A stretch of 64,000 bases of DNA. Source: Hafnia alvei (lineage in GTDB: Bacteria > Pseudomonadota > Gammaproteobacteria > Enterobacterales > Enterobacteriaceae). The notes beneath the pieces were generated by a model, which made no database searches, had not been told where the DNA came from, and worked only from the letters and a program-made list of their open reading frames with translations. Of this stretch, positions 19,660 to 30,035 are shown piece by piece. The stretch lies in contig NZ_FMIQ01000006.1 of NCBI RefSeq assembly GCF_900095695.1, positions 372,001 through 436,000 on the forward strand. The letters are read 5' to 3'. Each line of letters begins with the position of its first letter. Positions within the stretch are counted from its first letter, which is position 1. Made by a program: the position numbers and the translations under genes.

Positions 19660-19702
19660 AAATTACAAAAACCTTATAAAGCGTCAAGCGGAATCGTGTC
19701 AA
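19660..19702 (-). promoter_or_regulatory. Tandem gapA promoters
   Basis: On the minus strand TTGACA (19697-19702) and TTATAA (19674-19679) are 17 bp apart. A second pair, TTGACG (19682-19687) and TAATTT (19660-19665), is 16 bp apart. Both are close to sigma70 consensus and resemble multi-promoter control of gapA in E. coli. Confidence 0.75.
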
Positions 19703-19821
19703 TTATTGCTGTAAATCAAAGCGAAGCCTTGGCTGAGCACATATCACACGCTTCCATTTAACACTCTGTTTCGGATTATACATGGGGGCAGTCATCTGAG
19801 TCTCAAGCCATCTTGGCTTTC

Positions 19822-19843
19822 ATTTGTGATGTTCATCACAAAA
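19822..19843. promoter_or_regulatory. Perfect CRP dyad between gapA and msrB
   Basis: TGTGA-N6-TCACA occurs with both half-sites perfect and flanking T/A runs. Its centre is about 165 bp upstream of the distal gapA start point and about 90 bp upstream of the msrB -10 site, so it could serve either gene. Confidence 0.82.
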
Positions 19844-19887
19844 ATGAGGCTGCCGCCGATTCGCTAAACAGTTTAGACCAAATTTGG

Positions 19888-19916
19888 CTGAACCGTTGTT
19901 AACTGTTTGTTATAAT
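19888..19916 (+). promoter_or_regulatory. Candidate msrB promoter
   Basis: A perfect TATAAT at 19911-19916 has a weak CTGAAC 17 bp upstream. The CRP dyad centred at 19832.5 is near -90 relative to the inferred start. Confidence 0.55.
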
Positions 19917-19973
19917 TAATCGCCAAAAAAAGTGATCAATGATAATCAAAAACAACTCTTCGAGAACGCACAA

Positions 19974-20387
19974 ATGGCTAAAGACGATTTCTCTGCACAA
20001 CACCCGAATGACTTAACTGAAATGCAACGCTACGTCACACAGCAGCGGGGTACTGAACCACCTTTTAGCGGTAAACTGTTACACAATAAACAAGAAGGCA
20101 TTTATCACTGCCTGTGTTGTAACAGTCCACTGTTCTACTCAAACAGCAAATACGATTCTGGCTGCGGCTGGCCTAGCTTCTACCAGCCCGTTAGTGCGGA
20201 GGCTATCCGCTACCTTGAAGACAACTCACATGGCATGCAGCGTACTGAAATTCGCTGCGCTCACTGTGATGCGCATCTTGGCCATGTTTTCCCTGATGGA
20301 CCACAGCCTACCGGTGACCGCTATTGCGTGAACTCTGCATCGCTTAGCTTCACCGATGAAGACTCCGGTACACAGACTCAGGGCTAA
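19974..20387 (+). CDS. msrB: Peptide methionine (R)-S-oxide reductase MsrB
   Basis: MsrB repairs oxidised methionine (R-sulfoxide) in proteins. It carries two zinc-binding CxxC pairs, CLCC (in [11 protein letters not shown]) and CAHC (in [13 protein letters not shown]), the signature [12 protein letters not shown], and the catalytic cysteine in RYCVNSASL. From the ATG at 19974 the protein is 137 aa, identical to E. coli MsrB. A GTG at 19932 would add 14 residues without homology. It is divergent from gapA and 77 bp upstream of yeaC. Confidence 0.97.
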   Translation: MAKDDFSAQHPNDLTEMQRYVTQQRGTEPPFSGKLLHNKQEGIYHCLCCNSPLFYSNSKYDSGCGWPSFYQPVSAEAIRYLEDNSHGMQRTEIRCAHCDAHLGHVFPDGPQPTGDRYCVNSASLSFTDEDSGTQTQG

Positions 20388-20464
20388 CAGCAAACTCTTT
20401 TCTATGTGCTTATTATAGCGCAGAAGAAACGATTCAGCAAAGTGCATATTAAGCGAGGTTTAAA

Positions 20465-20740
20465 ATGGAACTTGACGATTTGCTGTCGGCGATGACGCCA
20501 GAAATTTATCAACGCTTGGCAACCGCGGTTGAACTCGGCAAATGGCCTGACGGCGTGAGTTTGACGCCAGAGCAAAAAGAAAACAGCCTGCAAATGGTGA
20601 TGCTGTGGCAGTCGCGCCATAACACCGATCCTCAGCACATGAGCATTAATACGCAGGGCCAAATTGAAATGAAAAGTAAGCAGGACTTTAAAAAAGGTTT
20701 TGAGCGCGATGCCATCATTCGCTTAAAGCCTGAAGCATAA
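20465..20740 (+). CDS. yeaC: YeaC family protein (DUF1315)
   Basis: This 91-aa cytoplasmic protein of unknown function matches the DUF1315 family, with DDLLSAMTPEIYQRLATAVELGKWPDG at the N-terminus and a central QKENSLQMVMLWQSRHN segment. A GCGAGG site lies upstream of the start codon. Its position after msrB is the same as in E. coli, where it lies in the msrB-yeaC-pncA-ansA block. Nothing in the sequence indicates a catalytic site. Confidence 0.92.
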   Translation: MELDDLLSAMTPEIYQRLATAVELGKWPDGVSLTPEQKENSLQMVMLWQSRHNTDPQHMSINTQGQIEMKSKQDFKKGFERDAIIRLKPEA

Positions 20741-20833
20741 ATCTCTCTTTAGGTGATTATTCAGGTGACATGGCTTGGGAACGATAGGGGGGAAGCGTCG
20801 ATTGACGTCCGCCCTATGAAAGAGAATAAAGGT

Positions 20834-21463
20834 TTAGAATTTGACGTCGCTTAACGTCATTAACGTTGCGCCAAGCGTTTGCATCTGCTGGAGCGCAATT
20901 TTGCTGTCTTCAGGCTTAATGTTTACTCCCCGGCAGCCGTCGGTAATGACGACTACGCGATAACCCAGATGCAGTGCATCCATCACGGAGTATTTTACAC
21001 AGTAATCCGTCGCCAGCCCCATCATGTAGAGCGTGTCGATTTGGTGCTTTTTCAGCCAGTGATGCAACTCGGTTGAAGCCCTGCGTCCATTGTCGAAAAA
21101 AGCGCTGTAGCTATCGATCGAGGCATCGGTGCCTTTATGCACGATGTGGTCAAACTGGGCGGCATTCAGCAATGGATGAAACTCAGCGCCCTCGGAACCT
21201 TGAACGCAGTGATCGGGCCACCAAATTTGTTCTAAGCCTGCCAGCTCCCCCATCTCACCAATATTTCCTCCAGACTGGCTGGCAAAACTACCGTGATGCG
21301 CGGGATGCCAATCCTGAGTTGCAATAATTGGCACGCTTTTATGCTGAGCCTGTTTGATCGCATCCAAAGCAATAGGTATTACCCGATCGCCTTCGGAAAC
21401 TGCCAGTGCGCCCTGAGGGCAAAAGTCATTCTGTAAATCGATAAGCAATAATGCGGCTGACAT
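20834..21463 (-). CDS. pncA: Nicotinamidase PncA
   Basis: PncA hydrolyses nicotinamide to nicotinic acid in NAD salvage, and also activates pyrazinamide. The 209-aa isochorismatase-fold enzyme shows LLIDLQNDF (catalytic Asp near residue 10), the metal ligands in TQDWHPAHHGSF, the lysine in VHKGTD, and nucleophile Cys in GLATDYCVKYS. The ATG at 21463 has AAGGAA upstream. A longer frame reaching 21565 overlaps ansA and is not supported. It is the second gene of the ansA-pncA operon (23 bp gap). Confidence 0.96.
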   Translation of the reverse strand: MSAALLLIDLQNDFCPQGALAVSEGDRVIPIALDAIKQAQHKSVPIIATQDWHPAHHGSFASQSGGNIGEMGELAGLEQIWWPDHCVQGSEGAEFHPLLNAAQFDHIVHKGTDASIDSYSAFFDNGRRASTELHHWLKKHQIDTLYMMGLATDYCVKYSVMDALHLGYRVVVITDGCRGVNIKPEDSKIALQQMQTLGATLMTLSDVKF

Positions 21464-21486
21464 TGGCAGTTCCTTTTTTATCTTTC

Positions 21487-22503
21487 TTAATCGGTGATGC
21501 TCAGCTCTCCGCGAAGATCCTGTTTCATCAGTTCGCGAATTTGCTCTGGGCTGAGGTTTTGGCACAACAGATAGTGCAGTTTTGTTAGGGCCGCTTCAAC
21601 CGTCATGTCGAAACCGCTGATTACGCCCGCATGCGCCAGCGCATTTCCCGTGGCGTAACCTTCCATATTAACGCGGCCCGAAATGCATTGAGTCAGGTTA
21701 ACTACCACGATCCCTCGATCTGAAGCTTCCTGCAATTCGGCCAGCAAATCGGCTTTTTGCGGGGCGTTGCCGACGCCGTAAGAACGCAAGATAAGAGCCT
21801 TGACTGGTTGGCGCAAAAAGTTACGCACGACATCAGCAGAAATTCCAGGATAAATCGTCACTACGCCAATCGGCTGCGGCGTAATTTGATGAACCTTCAG
21901 CGGCGCGTTATGTAACTGAGTGATCAGTGGCGCAATACGACGGATATTAATCCCAACCTCAAGCAACATCGGGTAGTTAGGTGACGCAAAAGCATCAAAA
22001 CCGTCGGCGTGCGCTTTGGTCGTGCGGTTGCCGCGAAACAGCTTGTTGTTGAAGAATAGCGAAACTTCGTTAATCGGATAGTTGGCGGCTAGATATAGCG
22101 CATTGAGCAAATTGATTTGCCCATCTGAGCGTAGCTCCGCCAACGGGATCTGAGATCCGGTAACGATCACCGGCTTCGCGAGGTTTTCGAGCATAAACGA
22201 CAGCGCAGAAGCGGTGAACGCCATGGTGTCGGTGCCATGCAGGATCACGAAACCATCATATTTGTCGTAGTTGGCTTCAATGTCATTCGCAATATGCTGC
22301 CAGTCTTCTGGCGTCATATCGGAGGAGTCAATCAACGGCTCGTAGGCATGAAGCGTGAAGTTAGGCATTTCAGGACGATGGAACTCCGGCATCAAGGCCA
22401 ATTGGCGCTGCAAGTGGCCCGAAACAGGAATGTAGCCATTCTCTGAACGCTGCATGCCGATGGTACCGCCGGTGTAGGCTACGTAAATGGATTTCTTCTG
22501 CAT
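21487..22503 (-). CDS. ansA: Cytoplasmic L-asparaginase I
   Basis: AnsA is the constitutive, low-affinity cytoplasmic asparaginase converting asparagine to aspartate and ammonia. The 338-aa length is identical to E. coli AnsA. The first catalytic threonine lies in VAYTGGTIGMQ near residue 14, and the second triad in VILHGTDTMAFTASAL near residue 91. There is no signal peptide, which separates it from the periplasmic type II enzyme. It is co-transcribed with pncA. Confidence 0.97.
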   Translation of the reverse strand: MQKKSIYVAYTGGTIGMQRSENGYIPVSGHLQRQLALMPEFHRPEMPNFTLHAYEPLIDSSDMTPEDWQHIANDIEANYDKYDGFVILHGTDTMAFTASALSFMLENLAKPVIVTGSQIPLAELRSDGQINLLNALYLAANYPINEVSLFFNNKLFRGNRTTKAHADGFDAFASPNYPMLLEVGINIRRIAPLITQLHNAPLKVHQITPQPIGVVTIYPGISADVVRNFLRQPVKALILRSYGVGNAPQKADLLAELQEASDRGIVVVNLTQCISGRVNMEGYATGNALAHAGVISGFDMTVEAALTKLHYLLCQNLSPEQIRELMKQDLRGELSITD

Positions 22504-22590
22504 GGCTTAGGATTCTGTGTGGCGAGATTTTCGCGGTGGATTAAGCGCAATGGCCTAGAGATGGAGTGGATTATAGGGCGAACGCCAAAT

Positions 22591-22646
22591 AAAAAAGCCC
22601 ACCAAGCCGATAAACCAGAATAATGGCTTAATCAATTTGGTGGGCC
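22591..22646 (-). terminator. Terminator downstream of sppA
   Basis: A GCCCACCAA/TTGGTGGGC stem with a long loop is followed by TTTTTTAT on the minus strand, 21 bp after the sppA stop codon. Confidence 0.82.
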
Positions 22647-22666
22647 AGCATTTTACTTCTGTGTTT

Positions 22667-24517
22667 TTACTTCACATCACCGCAGCTCATGCACAGCGCA
22701 TAGCGGTTTTGTGGATCGTTCAAGGTGGCCATCCAGTCGGTTTTATCTTTCAGCAGGGCAGAAATACGCACTAAAGACTCTGGCAGCATGGCACGTACGG
22801 CTGAAGGCAATGCCGCTTGTACCGAACCGGTTAACTGTCCTAACACCATCTGTCCAAAGCTTGGATCTTCAACAAACCAGTTCAACTGGTAAGTTTTTAG
22901 CTTGGCAAGCTCTGCCGCTTTGGTCACTGCGTCGTCGAAATCACCCAGTTGGTCAACCAAACCGTTCTTCTTCGCATCAGTACCCAACCACACGCGGCCC
23001 TGAGCGATGGCATCAACCTGTTCAGGCGTCTTGTTACGTGCTTTGGCCACCAGCGTAATGAAGTTTTTATAGCCGTTCTCAATGTTGATTTGCATCATCT
23101 GTGAGAAAGCGTCAGGCAGCGCTTTGGTGACCGTGAGATCGGCCAATGGCGATGTCGCCACGCCGTCGGTATGAACGCCAATGCTATCGAGCGTATTTTC
23201 GAAGGTGTTAATCACGCCGAAAATACCGATAGAGCCGGTTAACGTACTTGGGCTTGCAACGATGTAGTCAGCCGGTGTGGATATCCAATAGCCGCCTGAA
23301 GCAGCGAGCCCACCCATGGAGACTACCACCGGTTTGCCTGCCGCGCGTGCAGCAGCCAATTCAGAACGAATAACCTCAGAGGCTGAAACGCTACCGCCAG
23401 GGCTGTTGACGCGTAAAACAATAGCTTTAATTTTAGGATTTAAACGCGCATCGCGGATCTGGTTCGCAGTGGTATCTCCACCCACGTTACCCGGCGTGGC
23501 TTCACCATCCATAATGGCACCATCGGCAAAGATAACGGCAATTTCACTCCCGCTTTTCTTCTCTGCTGGTGGGGTGTAGTCATACATGCTGATGGCGCTG
23601 AAATCTTTGGTGGTTTTATTCCAGCCAAAGGCTTTGGTAAACAGGTTTTCGACGTCTGAGCGTGAAGCCAAGCCATCGACCAGTTTATTGTCTAGCGCAT
23701 ATTTAGCCGTATCGCCGCCCGCAGCCTGTAGGCCTTTCAATACGCCTTCTGCGCCAGGGAACAGTTGCTCAGCGCTGATCTGACGGTTTGCGGCAACGGT
23801 TGTGACGTAGTTATTCCACATGCCGCTAAGCCACTCGTTATCCGCATTGCGTGCCGCTGGTGACATATCGTCGCGGATCATCGGTTCAACCGCAGATTTA
23901 TACGTGCCGACGCGGAAAATATGGGTGCTGACCTTGAGCTTATCGAGCAAGGTTTTGTAGTAAAGATTATTGGTCGCCATGCCGTGCAGATCGACTACGC
24001 CCTGTGGTGACAGATAGATTTTGTTGGCATAGCTCGCCAAATAGTATTGGGCTTGGCTATAGCTATCGGCGGTGGCAAAGATAGGTTTGCCGCTGTCGCG
24101 GAATTCGCGCAGCGCTTTACCTATATATTGCAGCGAAGGTTGATCGGCACCGGCAAATTCATTAAGCGACAGCACCATGCCGGTGATATTCGGATCGGTC
24201 TTGGCCTGACGGATCATATCGACCACGTCAAACAGCGAGTTTTCCTGCAGGCGGTTGCTGCTCGCGCCCAGCAATTCTCTGCCGATTTGGCTAAATTTAT
24301 TGCTGATGGCAGGATTGTCGACCACGACGCCGGTCAGGTTCACCAGCAGGGCGCCTTTAACAGGTTCGACGGGTTTGGTTTGCATCTGGAAGTAAATTCC
24401 CACACAAACCAAAATCAGTAGGATCAGGAATACGTTCAAAATAAACTCGCGGATAAAATTCAGTATCCGCCAAGTCCATCGAAATACGCCTGAAATGCAT
24501 CTCCACAAAAAGTGCAT
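22667..24517 (-). CDS. sppA: Signal peptide peptidase SppA (protease IV)
   Basis: SppA is an inner-membrane serine protease that degrades cleaved signal peptides. The 616-aa product (618 in E. coli) has an N-terminal membrane anchor (about residues 22-45). It holds two tandem ClpP-like domains: the general-base lysine in VGTYKSAVEPM (about residue 209) and the nucleophilic serine in MGGLAASGGYW (about residue 409). This long two-domain form is the proteobacterial 67K type. It is monocistronic. Confidence 0.97.
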   Translation of the reverse strand: MHFLWRCISGVFRWTWRILNFIREFILNVFLILLILVCVGIYFQMQTKPVEPVKGALLVNLTGVVVDNPAISNKFSQIGRELLGASSNRLQENSLFDVVDMIRQAKTDPNITGMVLSLNEFAGADQPSLQYIGKALREFRDSGKPIFATADSYSQAQYYLASYANKIYLSPQGVVDLHGMATNNLYYKTLLDKLKVSTHIFRVGTYKSAVEPMIRDDMSPAARNADNEWLSGMWNNYVTTVAANRQISAEQLFPGAEGVLKGLQAAGGDTAKYALDNKLVDGLASRSDVENLFTKAFGWNKTTKDFSAISMYDYTPPAEKKSGSEIAVIFADGAIMDGEATPGNVGGDTTANQIRDARLNPKIKAIVLRVNSPGGSVSASEVIRSELAAARAAGKPVVVSMGGLAASGGYWISTPADYIVASPSTLTGSIGIFGVINTFENTLDSIGVHTDGVATSPLADLTVTKALPDAFSQMMQINIENGYKNFITLVAKARNKTPEQVDAIAQGRVWLGTDAKKNGLVDQLGDFDDAVTKAAELAKLKTYQLNWFVEDPSFGQMVLGQLTGSVQAALPSAVRAMLPESLVRISALLKDKTDWMATLNDPQNRYALCMSCGDVK

Positions 24518-24812
24518 GTGCTCTCCATATAAAATTGGGTTGTCTTATGTCTTGCTTATGACCGTATTTTTCTAAGAATATCAGTTTTTAAAAACATCAG
24601 CATTTTGCGATTCTCGCACTATGCCAGAGTTAGGGTTGCCGTGCCGTATTTTACTGTAACAAGCATAAATGGTTCTTATAGCTTTTGCTTTTCATATGGG
24701 TGAACGCTGATGGCGCCGCGCATGATGCAAAAACGATAATGTCTAGGTTAACAAATCGTGATAATGTTGATAACAATTATCAATTAGAAACAACGTAATT
24801 TCGGAGATCGTT

Positions 24813-25361
24813 ATGGATGCGCTGGAAATATTATTACAACGCCGTTCGGCTTCACGTTTGACCGCACCGGCACCTACCGGTGATGCGTTAGAAGCCATTT
24901 ACCAAGCGGGCCTACGTGCGCCAGACCACGGAACATTGCAGCCGTGGCGTTTTATCACCGTTGAAGGTGAAGGCCAAGCGCGTTTGAGTGAGTTACTACA
25001 TGGCATTGCCGTGGAAGAACAATTAGATGAAAAGGGCATTGAGAAAGCGAAAAATGCCCCGTTTCGTGCGCCGCTGATTATTACCGTTGTGGCTCACTGT
25101 AATACGGAAACCAAGGTTCCACACTGGGAACAAGTTGCTTCAGCCTGTTGTGCCGTTATGGCCATGCAGATGGCCGCGCAGGCGCAAGGATTTAACGGTA
25201 TTTGGCGTACCGGAAAGTGGACGAGCGATGAGAAGGTTCGTGCGGCCTTTGGCTGCCGCGAGCAAGATGAGATAGTTGGATTCCTGTATCTCGGAACGCC
25301 ACAGCTGAAGTCTCCGCGTGTAGCGCCACTCGACAGCAGCCAATTCGTCCGCGCTTTCTAA
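24813..25361 (+). CDS. ydjA: Nitroreductase family protein YdjA
   Basis: YdjA is a small FMN-dependent NAD(P)H oxidoreductase of the nitroreductase superfamily with unknown physiological substrate. The 182-aa protein has the flavin-phosphate motif RRSASRL near the N-terminus, [13 protein letters not shown], and the C-terminal [18 protein letters not shown]. As in E. coli it precedes selD. The start codon has a TCGGAGA site. Confidence 0.94.
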   Translation: MDALEILLQRRSASRLTAPAPTGDALEAIYQAGLRAPDHGTLQPWRFITVEGEGQARLSELLHGIAVEEQLDEKGIEKAKNAPFRAPLIITVVAHCNTETKVPHWEQVASACCAVMAMQMAAQAQGFNGIWRTGKWTSDEKVRAAFGCREQDEIVGFLYLGTPQLKSPRVAPLDSSQFVRAF

Positions 25362-25372
25362 GCTATTGTCAT

Positions 25373-25414
25373 TTTCACTCTGCCGCGCAGTGAATGCCTC
25401 GCCGCAGAGTGAAA
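25373..25414 (+). terminator. Stem-loop downstream of ydjA
   Basis: An 11-bp inverted repeat (TTTCACTCTGC, GCAGAGTGAAA) with a 20-nt loop follows the ydjA stop codon by 12 bp. There is no T tract, so it may be a weak terminator or mRNA 3' stabiliser. Confidence 0.45.
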
Positions 25415-25584
25415 GTTATCTTGCGATAGCCACCAAAAATCTTAAGCAGAAAACTATTTTGCTGGTTTACTGCGCAATCACGCGATTTATTCCACAGATC
25501 TTTCCGGTATTTCCTTCACTCCCTTACTAAGTTCGGCTCCAAGCGCTAACATAGCACCCATAAATTAAATGGAAAGGAGTAGAT

Positions 25585-26628
25585 ATGACTGCGCCAGCCA
25601 TTCGTTTGACTCAGTACAGCCATGGGGCGGGATGTGGATGTAAGATCTCCCCTAAAGTGTTAGAAACCATTCTGCACAGTGAACACGCTAAATTTGTTGA
25701 CCCCAATCTGTTGGTGGGCAACGAAACGCGTGATGATGCCGCCGTTTATGATATCGGTAACGGGATCGGGATCATCAGTACCACCGATTTCTTCATGCCA
25801 ATCGTTGACGATCCCTTTGATTTTGGCCGCATAGCCGCCACCAACGCGATTAGTGATATCTACGCGATGGGGGGAAAACCGATTATGGCGATTGCTATTC
25901 TCGGCTGGCCGGTGGATAAGCTAGCACCAGAAATCGCGCAGCAAGTGATTGAAGGTGGACGCTTTGTTTGCCAACAGGCGGGTATTTCACTGGCCGGTGG
26001 TCACTCGATTGACGCACCGGAGCCGATTTTTGGCTTGGCTGTCACCGGCATGGTAAGCACCGATCGCGTGAAGAAAAACAGCGCTGCTCTGGCGGGGTGT
26101 AAGCTTTATCTGACCAAGCCGCTGGGTATCGGTGTGTTAACCACCGCAGAGAAGAAAAGCAAGCTGCGTCCAGAACATCAGGGCGTCGCCACTGAGACTA
26201 TGTGTCAGCTGAACAAACCAGGCGCAGATTTCGCCGATATCGCGGGCGTTACGGCGATGACGGATGTAACGGGTTTTGGTCTTCTTGGTCACCTCAGCGA
26301 AATTTGCCAAGGCTCAGGTTTACAAGCCACTATCTGGTTTGATCAAATACCGAAACTGCCTGATGTCGAAAGCTATATTAATGAAGGCTGCGTGCCGGGC
26401 GGAACAGGCCGTAACTTTGAAAGCTATGGCCATTTGGTGGGCGAAATGACGGATTTACAGCGCCAATTGCTGTGCGATCCGCAAACCTCTGGCGGTTTGT
26501 TACTGGCTGTTTTACCAGAAGCAGAAGCTCAGATCCAAGACGTAGCCAATCGCTTTGGACTGACGCTAACGGCCATCGGTGAGCTCCATCCGCGCCAGTC
26601 AGAACAGCCTCTGATTGAGGTGCAGTAA
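25585..26628 (+). CDS. selD: Selenide, water dikinase SelD
   Basis: SelD makes selenophosphate from selenide and ATP, the selenium donor for selenocysteine and for 2-selenouridine in tRNA. The 347-aa enzyme has the active-site motif GAGCGCK with Cys17 and Lys20; the position is Cys, not selenocysteine. ATP/Mg ligands lie in [11 protein letters not shown] and STTDFFMP, with [10 protein letters not shown] further on. Its stop codon overlaps the mnmH start (TAATG), so the selenophosphate producer and a selenophosphate user are translationally coupled. Confidence 0.98.
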   Translation: MTAPAIRLTQYSHGAGCGCKISPKVLETILHSEHAKFVDPNLLVGNETRDDAAVYDIGNGIGIISTTDFFMPIVDDPFDFGRIAATNAISDIYAMGGKPIMAIAILGWPVDKLAPEIAQQVIEGGRFVCQQAGISLAGGHSIDAPEPIFGLAVTGMVSTDRVKKNSAALAGCKLYLTKPLGIGVLTTAEKKSKLRPEHQGVATETMCQLNKPGADFADIAGVTAMTDVTGFGLLGHLSEICQGSGLQATIWFDQIPKLPDVESYINEGCVPGGTGRNFESYGHLVGEMTDLQRQLLCDPQTSGGLLLAVLPEAEAQIQDVANRFGLTLTAIGELHPRQSEQPLIEVQ

Positions 26629-27761
26629 TGGTTTTGCCGTTCAATCCACGCGTTAACTCGCGAGCCAACGGCGTGGATTACCATCGTATTTTGGTTGATG
26701 ATATCCCCTTAATTGATGTTCGTGCTCCCGTTGAGTTCGCTCAGGGAGCATTTCCCTGCGCGCAAAACTTGCCACTTATGTTAGACAGCGAGCGCGAAGC
26801 CGTCGGCATTTGTTACAAACAGCATGGACAGGATGCGGCGATTAAACTGGGTAATGAACTGGTTTATGGCGCGGTGCGTGATGCCCGTCTTGCTGCATGG
26901 CGCGAACAATGCGCTCAGCACCCCGAAGGCTATATTTATTGTTTCCGCGGTGGGTTGCGTTCACATATCGTTCAGCAGTGGTTGCATGAAAGCGGGGTGG
27001 ACTATCCGCTGATTGAAGGTGGCTATAAAGCGCTGCGTACTTTTGCGATGAAAGCCACTGAGCAAGCATCGCTGCTGCCGATGGTGCTTATTGGTGGCAA
27101 TACCGGCAGTGGTAAAACCCGCATGCTGCGAGAGCTGGCGGCGGGTATCGATTTAGAAGGTGTAGCCCACCATCGAGGCTCATCGTTTGGCCGCACGTTG
27201 GTCAAACAAAGCAGCCAGATCGATTTTGAAAATCGTCTGGCAGTCGATATATTAAAGAAACAAGATCGAGGCATACGCCACTGGTTTCTCGAAGATGAGG
27301 GGCGAATTATTGGCTCAAATCATCTGCCGATCTGTTTTTACGATCAAATGCAAAAAGCGCCGGTTGCGGTGGTGGACGATCCCTTCGAAATCCGCGTTGT
27401 GCGACTGCAGGAAGAGTACATTGATCTGATGCGCGTTGAATTTGAGCGAGCCTACGGGCGAGATTTAGGTTGGGATAATTACGTTGAATACCTGCATCAC
27501 GGTTTGTTTGCGATCCGTAAGCGCTTGGGCATGGAACGTTATACTAAACTTAAACTCTATCTAGAGCAGGCGCTTATTCAGCAACGTGAAACGCGTATCA
27601 GCGATGGGCATCTCGCGTGGCTAGTGCCGCTGTTGCAAGAATACTATGACCCGATGTACCGCTATCAACTGGAAAAGAAGGCGGAGCGTATTGTCTTCCG
27701 AGGCAATTATTCGGAAGTTAAGGACTATTTATTGGCGACCAGCCAGACTTACGGTGACTGA
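26628..27761 (+). CDS. mnmH: tRNA 2-selenouridine synthase MnmH (SelU/YbbB)
   Basis: MnmH replaces sulfur by selenium at the wobble 2-thiouridine of tRNAs for Lys, Glu and Gln, using selenophosphate and a geranylated intermediate. The 377-aa protein has an N-terminal rhodanese domain with catalytic Cys105 in YCFRGGLRS and a P-loop, GGNTGSGKT, at residues 156-164. The start overlaps the selD stop, and its own stop overlaps the topB start (TGATG). In E. coli this gene is at a separate locus, so linkage to selD is a difference from the K-12 layout. Confidence 0.95.
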   Translation: MVLPFNPRVNSRANGVDYHRILVDDIPLIDVRAPVEFAQGAFPCAQNLPLMLDSEREAVGICYKQHGQDAAIKLGNELVYGAVRDARLAAWREQCAQHPEGYIYCFRGGLRSHIVQQWLHESGVDYPLIEGGYKALRTFAMKATEQASLLPMVLIGGNTGSGKTRMLRELAAGIDLEGVAHHRGSSFGRTLVKQSSQIDFENRLAVDILKKQDRGIRHWFLEDEGRIIGSNHLPICFYDQMQKAPVAVVDDPFEIRVVRLQEEYIDLMRVEFERAYGRDLGWDNYVEYLHHGLFAIRKRLGMERYTKLKLYLEQALIQQRETRISDGHLAWLVPLLQEYYDPMYRYQLEKKAERIVFRGNYSEVKDYLLATSQTYGD

Positions 27762-29680
27762 TGCGTCTGTTTATTGCGGAAAAACCAAGCCTGGCGCGCG
27801 CGATTGCCGACGTGCTGCCAAAACCCCATCGACGTGGTGATGGGTATATCTCTTGTGGTTCAGGTGACACTGTCACGTGGTGTGTTGGTCATTTGCTCGA
27901 ACAAGCGGAGCCAGATGCTTACGACACACGCTATGCGCGCTGGAACTTAGCCGATCTGCCGATTGTGCCTGAAAAATGGCAGCTAAAGCCTAAGCCTTCT
28001 GTTGCTAAGCAGTTCAACGTCATTAAGCGATTACTGGGTGATGCCCAGCAGGTTATTCACGCGGGAGACCCCGATCGTGAAGGACAGTTGCTGGTGGACG
28101 AGGTTTTAGATTACCTAGAACTGGCTCCCGAGAAACGCCAAGCCGTGCAGCGTTGTCTGATCAATGACTTAAACCCGCAGGCGGTTGAACGTGCGGTTTC
28201 GCGGCTGCGTGATAACCGCGAGTTTATTCCGCTCTGCGTGTCCGCGCTGGCACGCTCGCGTGCAGATTGGCTGTACGGCATCAATATGACCCGTGCTTAT
28301 ACCATTTTGGGCCGAAATGCAGGTTATAACGGAGTGCTGTCGGTAGGTCGTGTGCAGACGCCGGTATTAGGTTTGGTGGTGCGCCGTGACGAAGAGATTG
28401 AAAACTTCGTCAGCAAGGATTTCTACGAAGTTAAAGCCCATATTGTGACGCCAGCGGAAGAGCGTTTTACGGCAATGTGGATACCGAGCGAATCGTGTGA
28501 GCCTCATCAGGATGAAGAAGGACGCTTGCTGAATAAGGCTCTGGCTGAGCACGTGATCAAACGGATTGAAGGCCAGCCAGCCATCGTCACCGGTTATAAT
28601 GATAAACGGGAATCAGAAACCGCACCGTTGCCGTTCTCGCTCTCAGCGCTGCAAATTGAAGCCTCAAAACGCTTTAACCTAAGTGCTCAGCAGGTGTTAG
28701 ATCTCTGTCAGCGACTGTATGAAACCCACAAGCTGATTACGTATCCTCGTTCCGATAGCCGCTATTTACCTGAAGAGCATTTCGCTGGACGCCATGCCGT
28801 GATGAACGCAATCGCCTCCCATGTTCCAGAATTACAGCAGGTTGCCGCCGTTAATCCCGACAAACGCAATCGTTGCTGGGATGATAAGAAAGTTGATGCT
28901 CACCATGCGATTATCCCAACCGCGCGTGCAGGTAATATCAATTTAAGCGACGATGAACGTAAAATTTACACCTTGGTTGCGCGTCAATACCTGATGCAGT
29001 TTTGTCCGGATGCTATGTACCGTAAATGCGTTATCGATTTAGATATTGCCAGCGGTAAATTTGTTGCCAAAGCGCGCTTCCTTGCTGAAGCGGGCTGGCG
29101 TGCTCTGCTGGGTGCTAAAGAGCGGGATGATGAGGATGAAGGCTCGCCGCTGCCGGTTGTTGCCAAAGGTGATGAACTGCTATGCGAGAAAGGTGAGTTG
29201 ATGGAGCGCCAAACTCAGCCTCCGCGTCCGTTTACCGATGCAACGCTATTATCAGCCATGACGGGTATTGCTCGTTTTGTCCAAGATAAAGAGCTAAAGA
29301 AAATCCTACGAGCGACCGATGGTTTAGGGACCGAAGCTACGCGTGCTGGAATTATAGAATTATTGTTCCGGCGTACATTTTTGTACAAAAAGGGTCGCTA
29401 TATACATTCGTCAGAAGCGGGCAGAGCACTGATCCATTGTTTGCCTGAAATTGCCGCAAGACCTGATATGACCGCAGATTGGGAAGCTACGCTGACACAA
29501 ATCAGTGAAAAGACACGGCGCTATCAGGACTTTATGCAGCCGCTGGTGGGCACTTTGTACCAGCTTATCGATCAGGCGAGAAGTAATCGAAATCCTCAGG
29601 CGTTTCGCGGTTTACCTCCGGCGGCTGAAAAAAGCGCCAAGCGAAAATATAAGCCAAAAGCAAAGGAGAACAAGGCATGA
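27761..29680 (+). CDS. topB: DNA topoisomerase III
   Basis: TopB is a type IA topoisomerase that decatenates replication intermediates. The 639-aa protein has the TOPRIM motifs [16 protein letters not shown] and [15 protein letters not shown], and catalytic Tyr328 in the [12 protein letters not shown] segment. The C-terminal tail is short and lysine-rich ([16 protein letters not shown]). E. coli TopB is 653 aa, so the length is normal. It is translationally coupled to mnmH upstream and to ynjH downstream (4-bp ATGA overlap). The topB-selD neighbourhood also exists in E. coli. Confidence 0.97.
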   Translation: MRLFIAEKPSLARAIADVLPKPHRRGDGYISCGSGDTVTWCVGHLLEQAEPDAYDTRYARWNLADLPIVPEKWQLKPKPSVAKQFNVIKRLLGDAQQVIHAGDPDREGQLLVDEVLDYLELAPEKRQAVQRCLINDLNPQAVERAVSRLRDNREFIPLCVSALARSRADWLYGINMTRAYTILGRNAGYNGVLSVGRVQTPVLGLVVRRDEEIENFVSKDFYEVKAHIVTPAEERFTAMWIPSESCEPHQDEEGRLLNKALAEHVIKRIEGQPAIVTGYNDKRESETAPLPFSLSALQIEASKRFNLSAQQVLDLCQRLYETHKLITYPRSDSRYLPEEHFAGRHAVMNAIASHVPELQQVAAVNPDKRNRCWDDKKVDAHHAIIPTARAGNINLSDDERKIYTLVARQYLMQFCPDAMYRKCVIDLDIASGKFVAKARFLAEAGWRALLGAKERDDEDEGSPLPVVAKGDELLCEKGELMERQTQPPRPFTDATLLSAMTGIARFVQDKELKKILRATDGLGTEATRAGIIELLFRRTFLYKKGRYIHSSEAGRALIHCLPEIAARPDMTADWEATLTQISEKTRRYQDFMQPLVGTLYQLIDQARSNRNPQAFRGLPPAAEKSAKRKYKPKAKENKA

Positions 29681-29979
29681 AAAAGAGTGCGATAGGATTC
29701 TGGGTATTGCCGTTGGTACTGCTCAGCGCCACGGCGATGGCAAATCGCAACAATGGTATTGATGTCGTGGTGCCGGTTTCTCCAGAAATTTTTAATAACA
29801 CCAATGGCTATAGTAATAACGACAGCAATGTGAATTGTCCGCGCTGCTGTATTTATGATAATCGTAGCTATTCCGAAGGTGCGGTGGTGAAGGCCGAAGG
29901 GGTATTGTTGCAGTGTTCAGCGGATAAAAATGTATTGAGCACCAATAATCTCAAGTGGGTTGTGTTGAAAAAAGGTTGA
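29677..29979 (+). CDS. ynjH: YnjH family small periplasmic protein (DUF1496)
   Basis: This exported protein of unknown function has 100 aa. It carries a signal peptide of 22 residues ending TAMA, then an Asn-rich stretch and a cysteine cluster, [11 protein letters not shown] further cysteine lies in LLQCSADKN. The family matches E. coli YnjH. The ATG overlaps the topB stop codon and an AAAGGAGA site lies within topB, so it is the last gene of the selD-mnmH-topB-ynjH run. Confidence 0.85.
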   Translation: MKKSAIGFWVLPLVLLSATAMANRNNGIDVVVPVSPEIFNNTNGYSNNDSNVNCPRCCIYDNRSYSEGAVVKAEGVLLQCSADKNVLSTNNLKWVVLKKG

Positions 29980-30035
29980 TGCCACAACGTTAGCAAGCCG
30001 CTGCAAAATCCCAAGGCTATTGGGCAAATGAAATT

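Noticed and set aside
24047-24421. A plus-strand frame of 124 codons opposite sppA.
   Set aside because: It is a complementary-strand shadow of the conserved N-terminal part of sppA.
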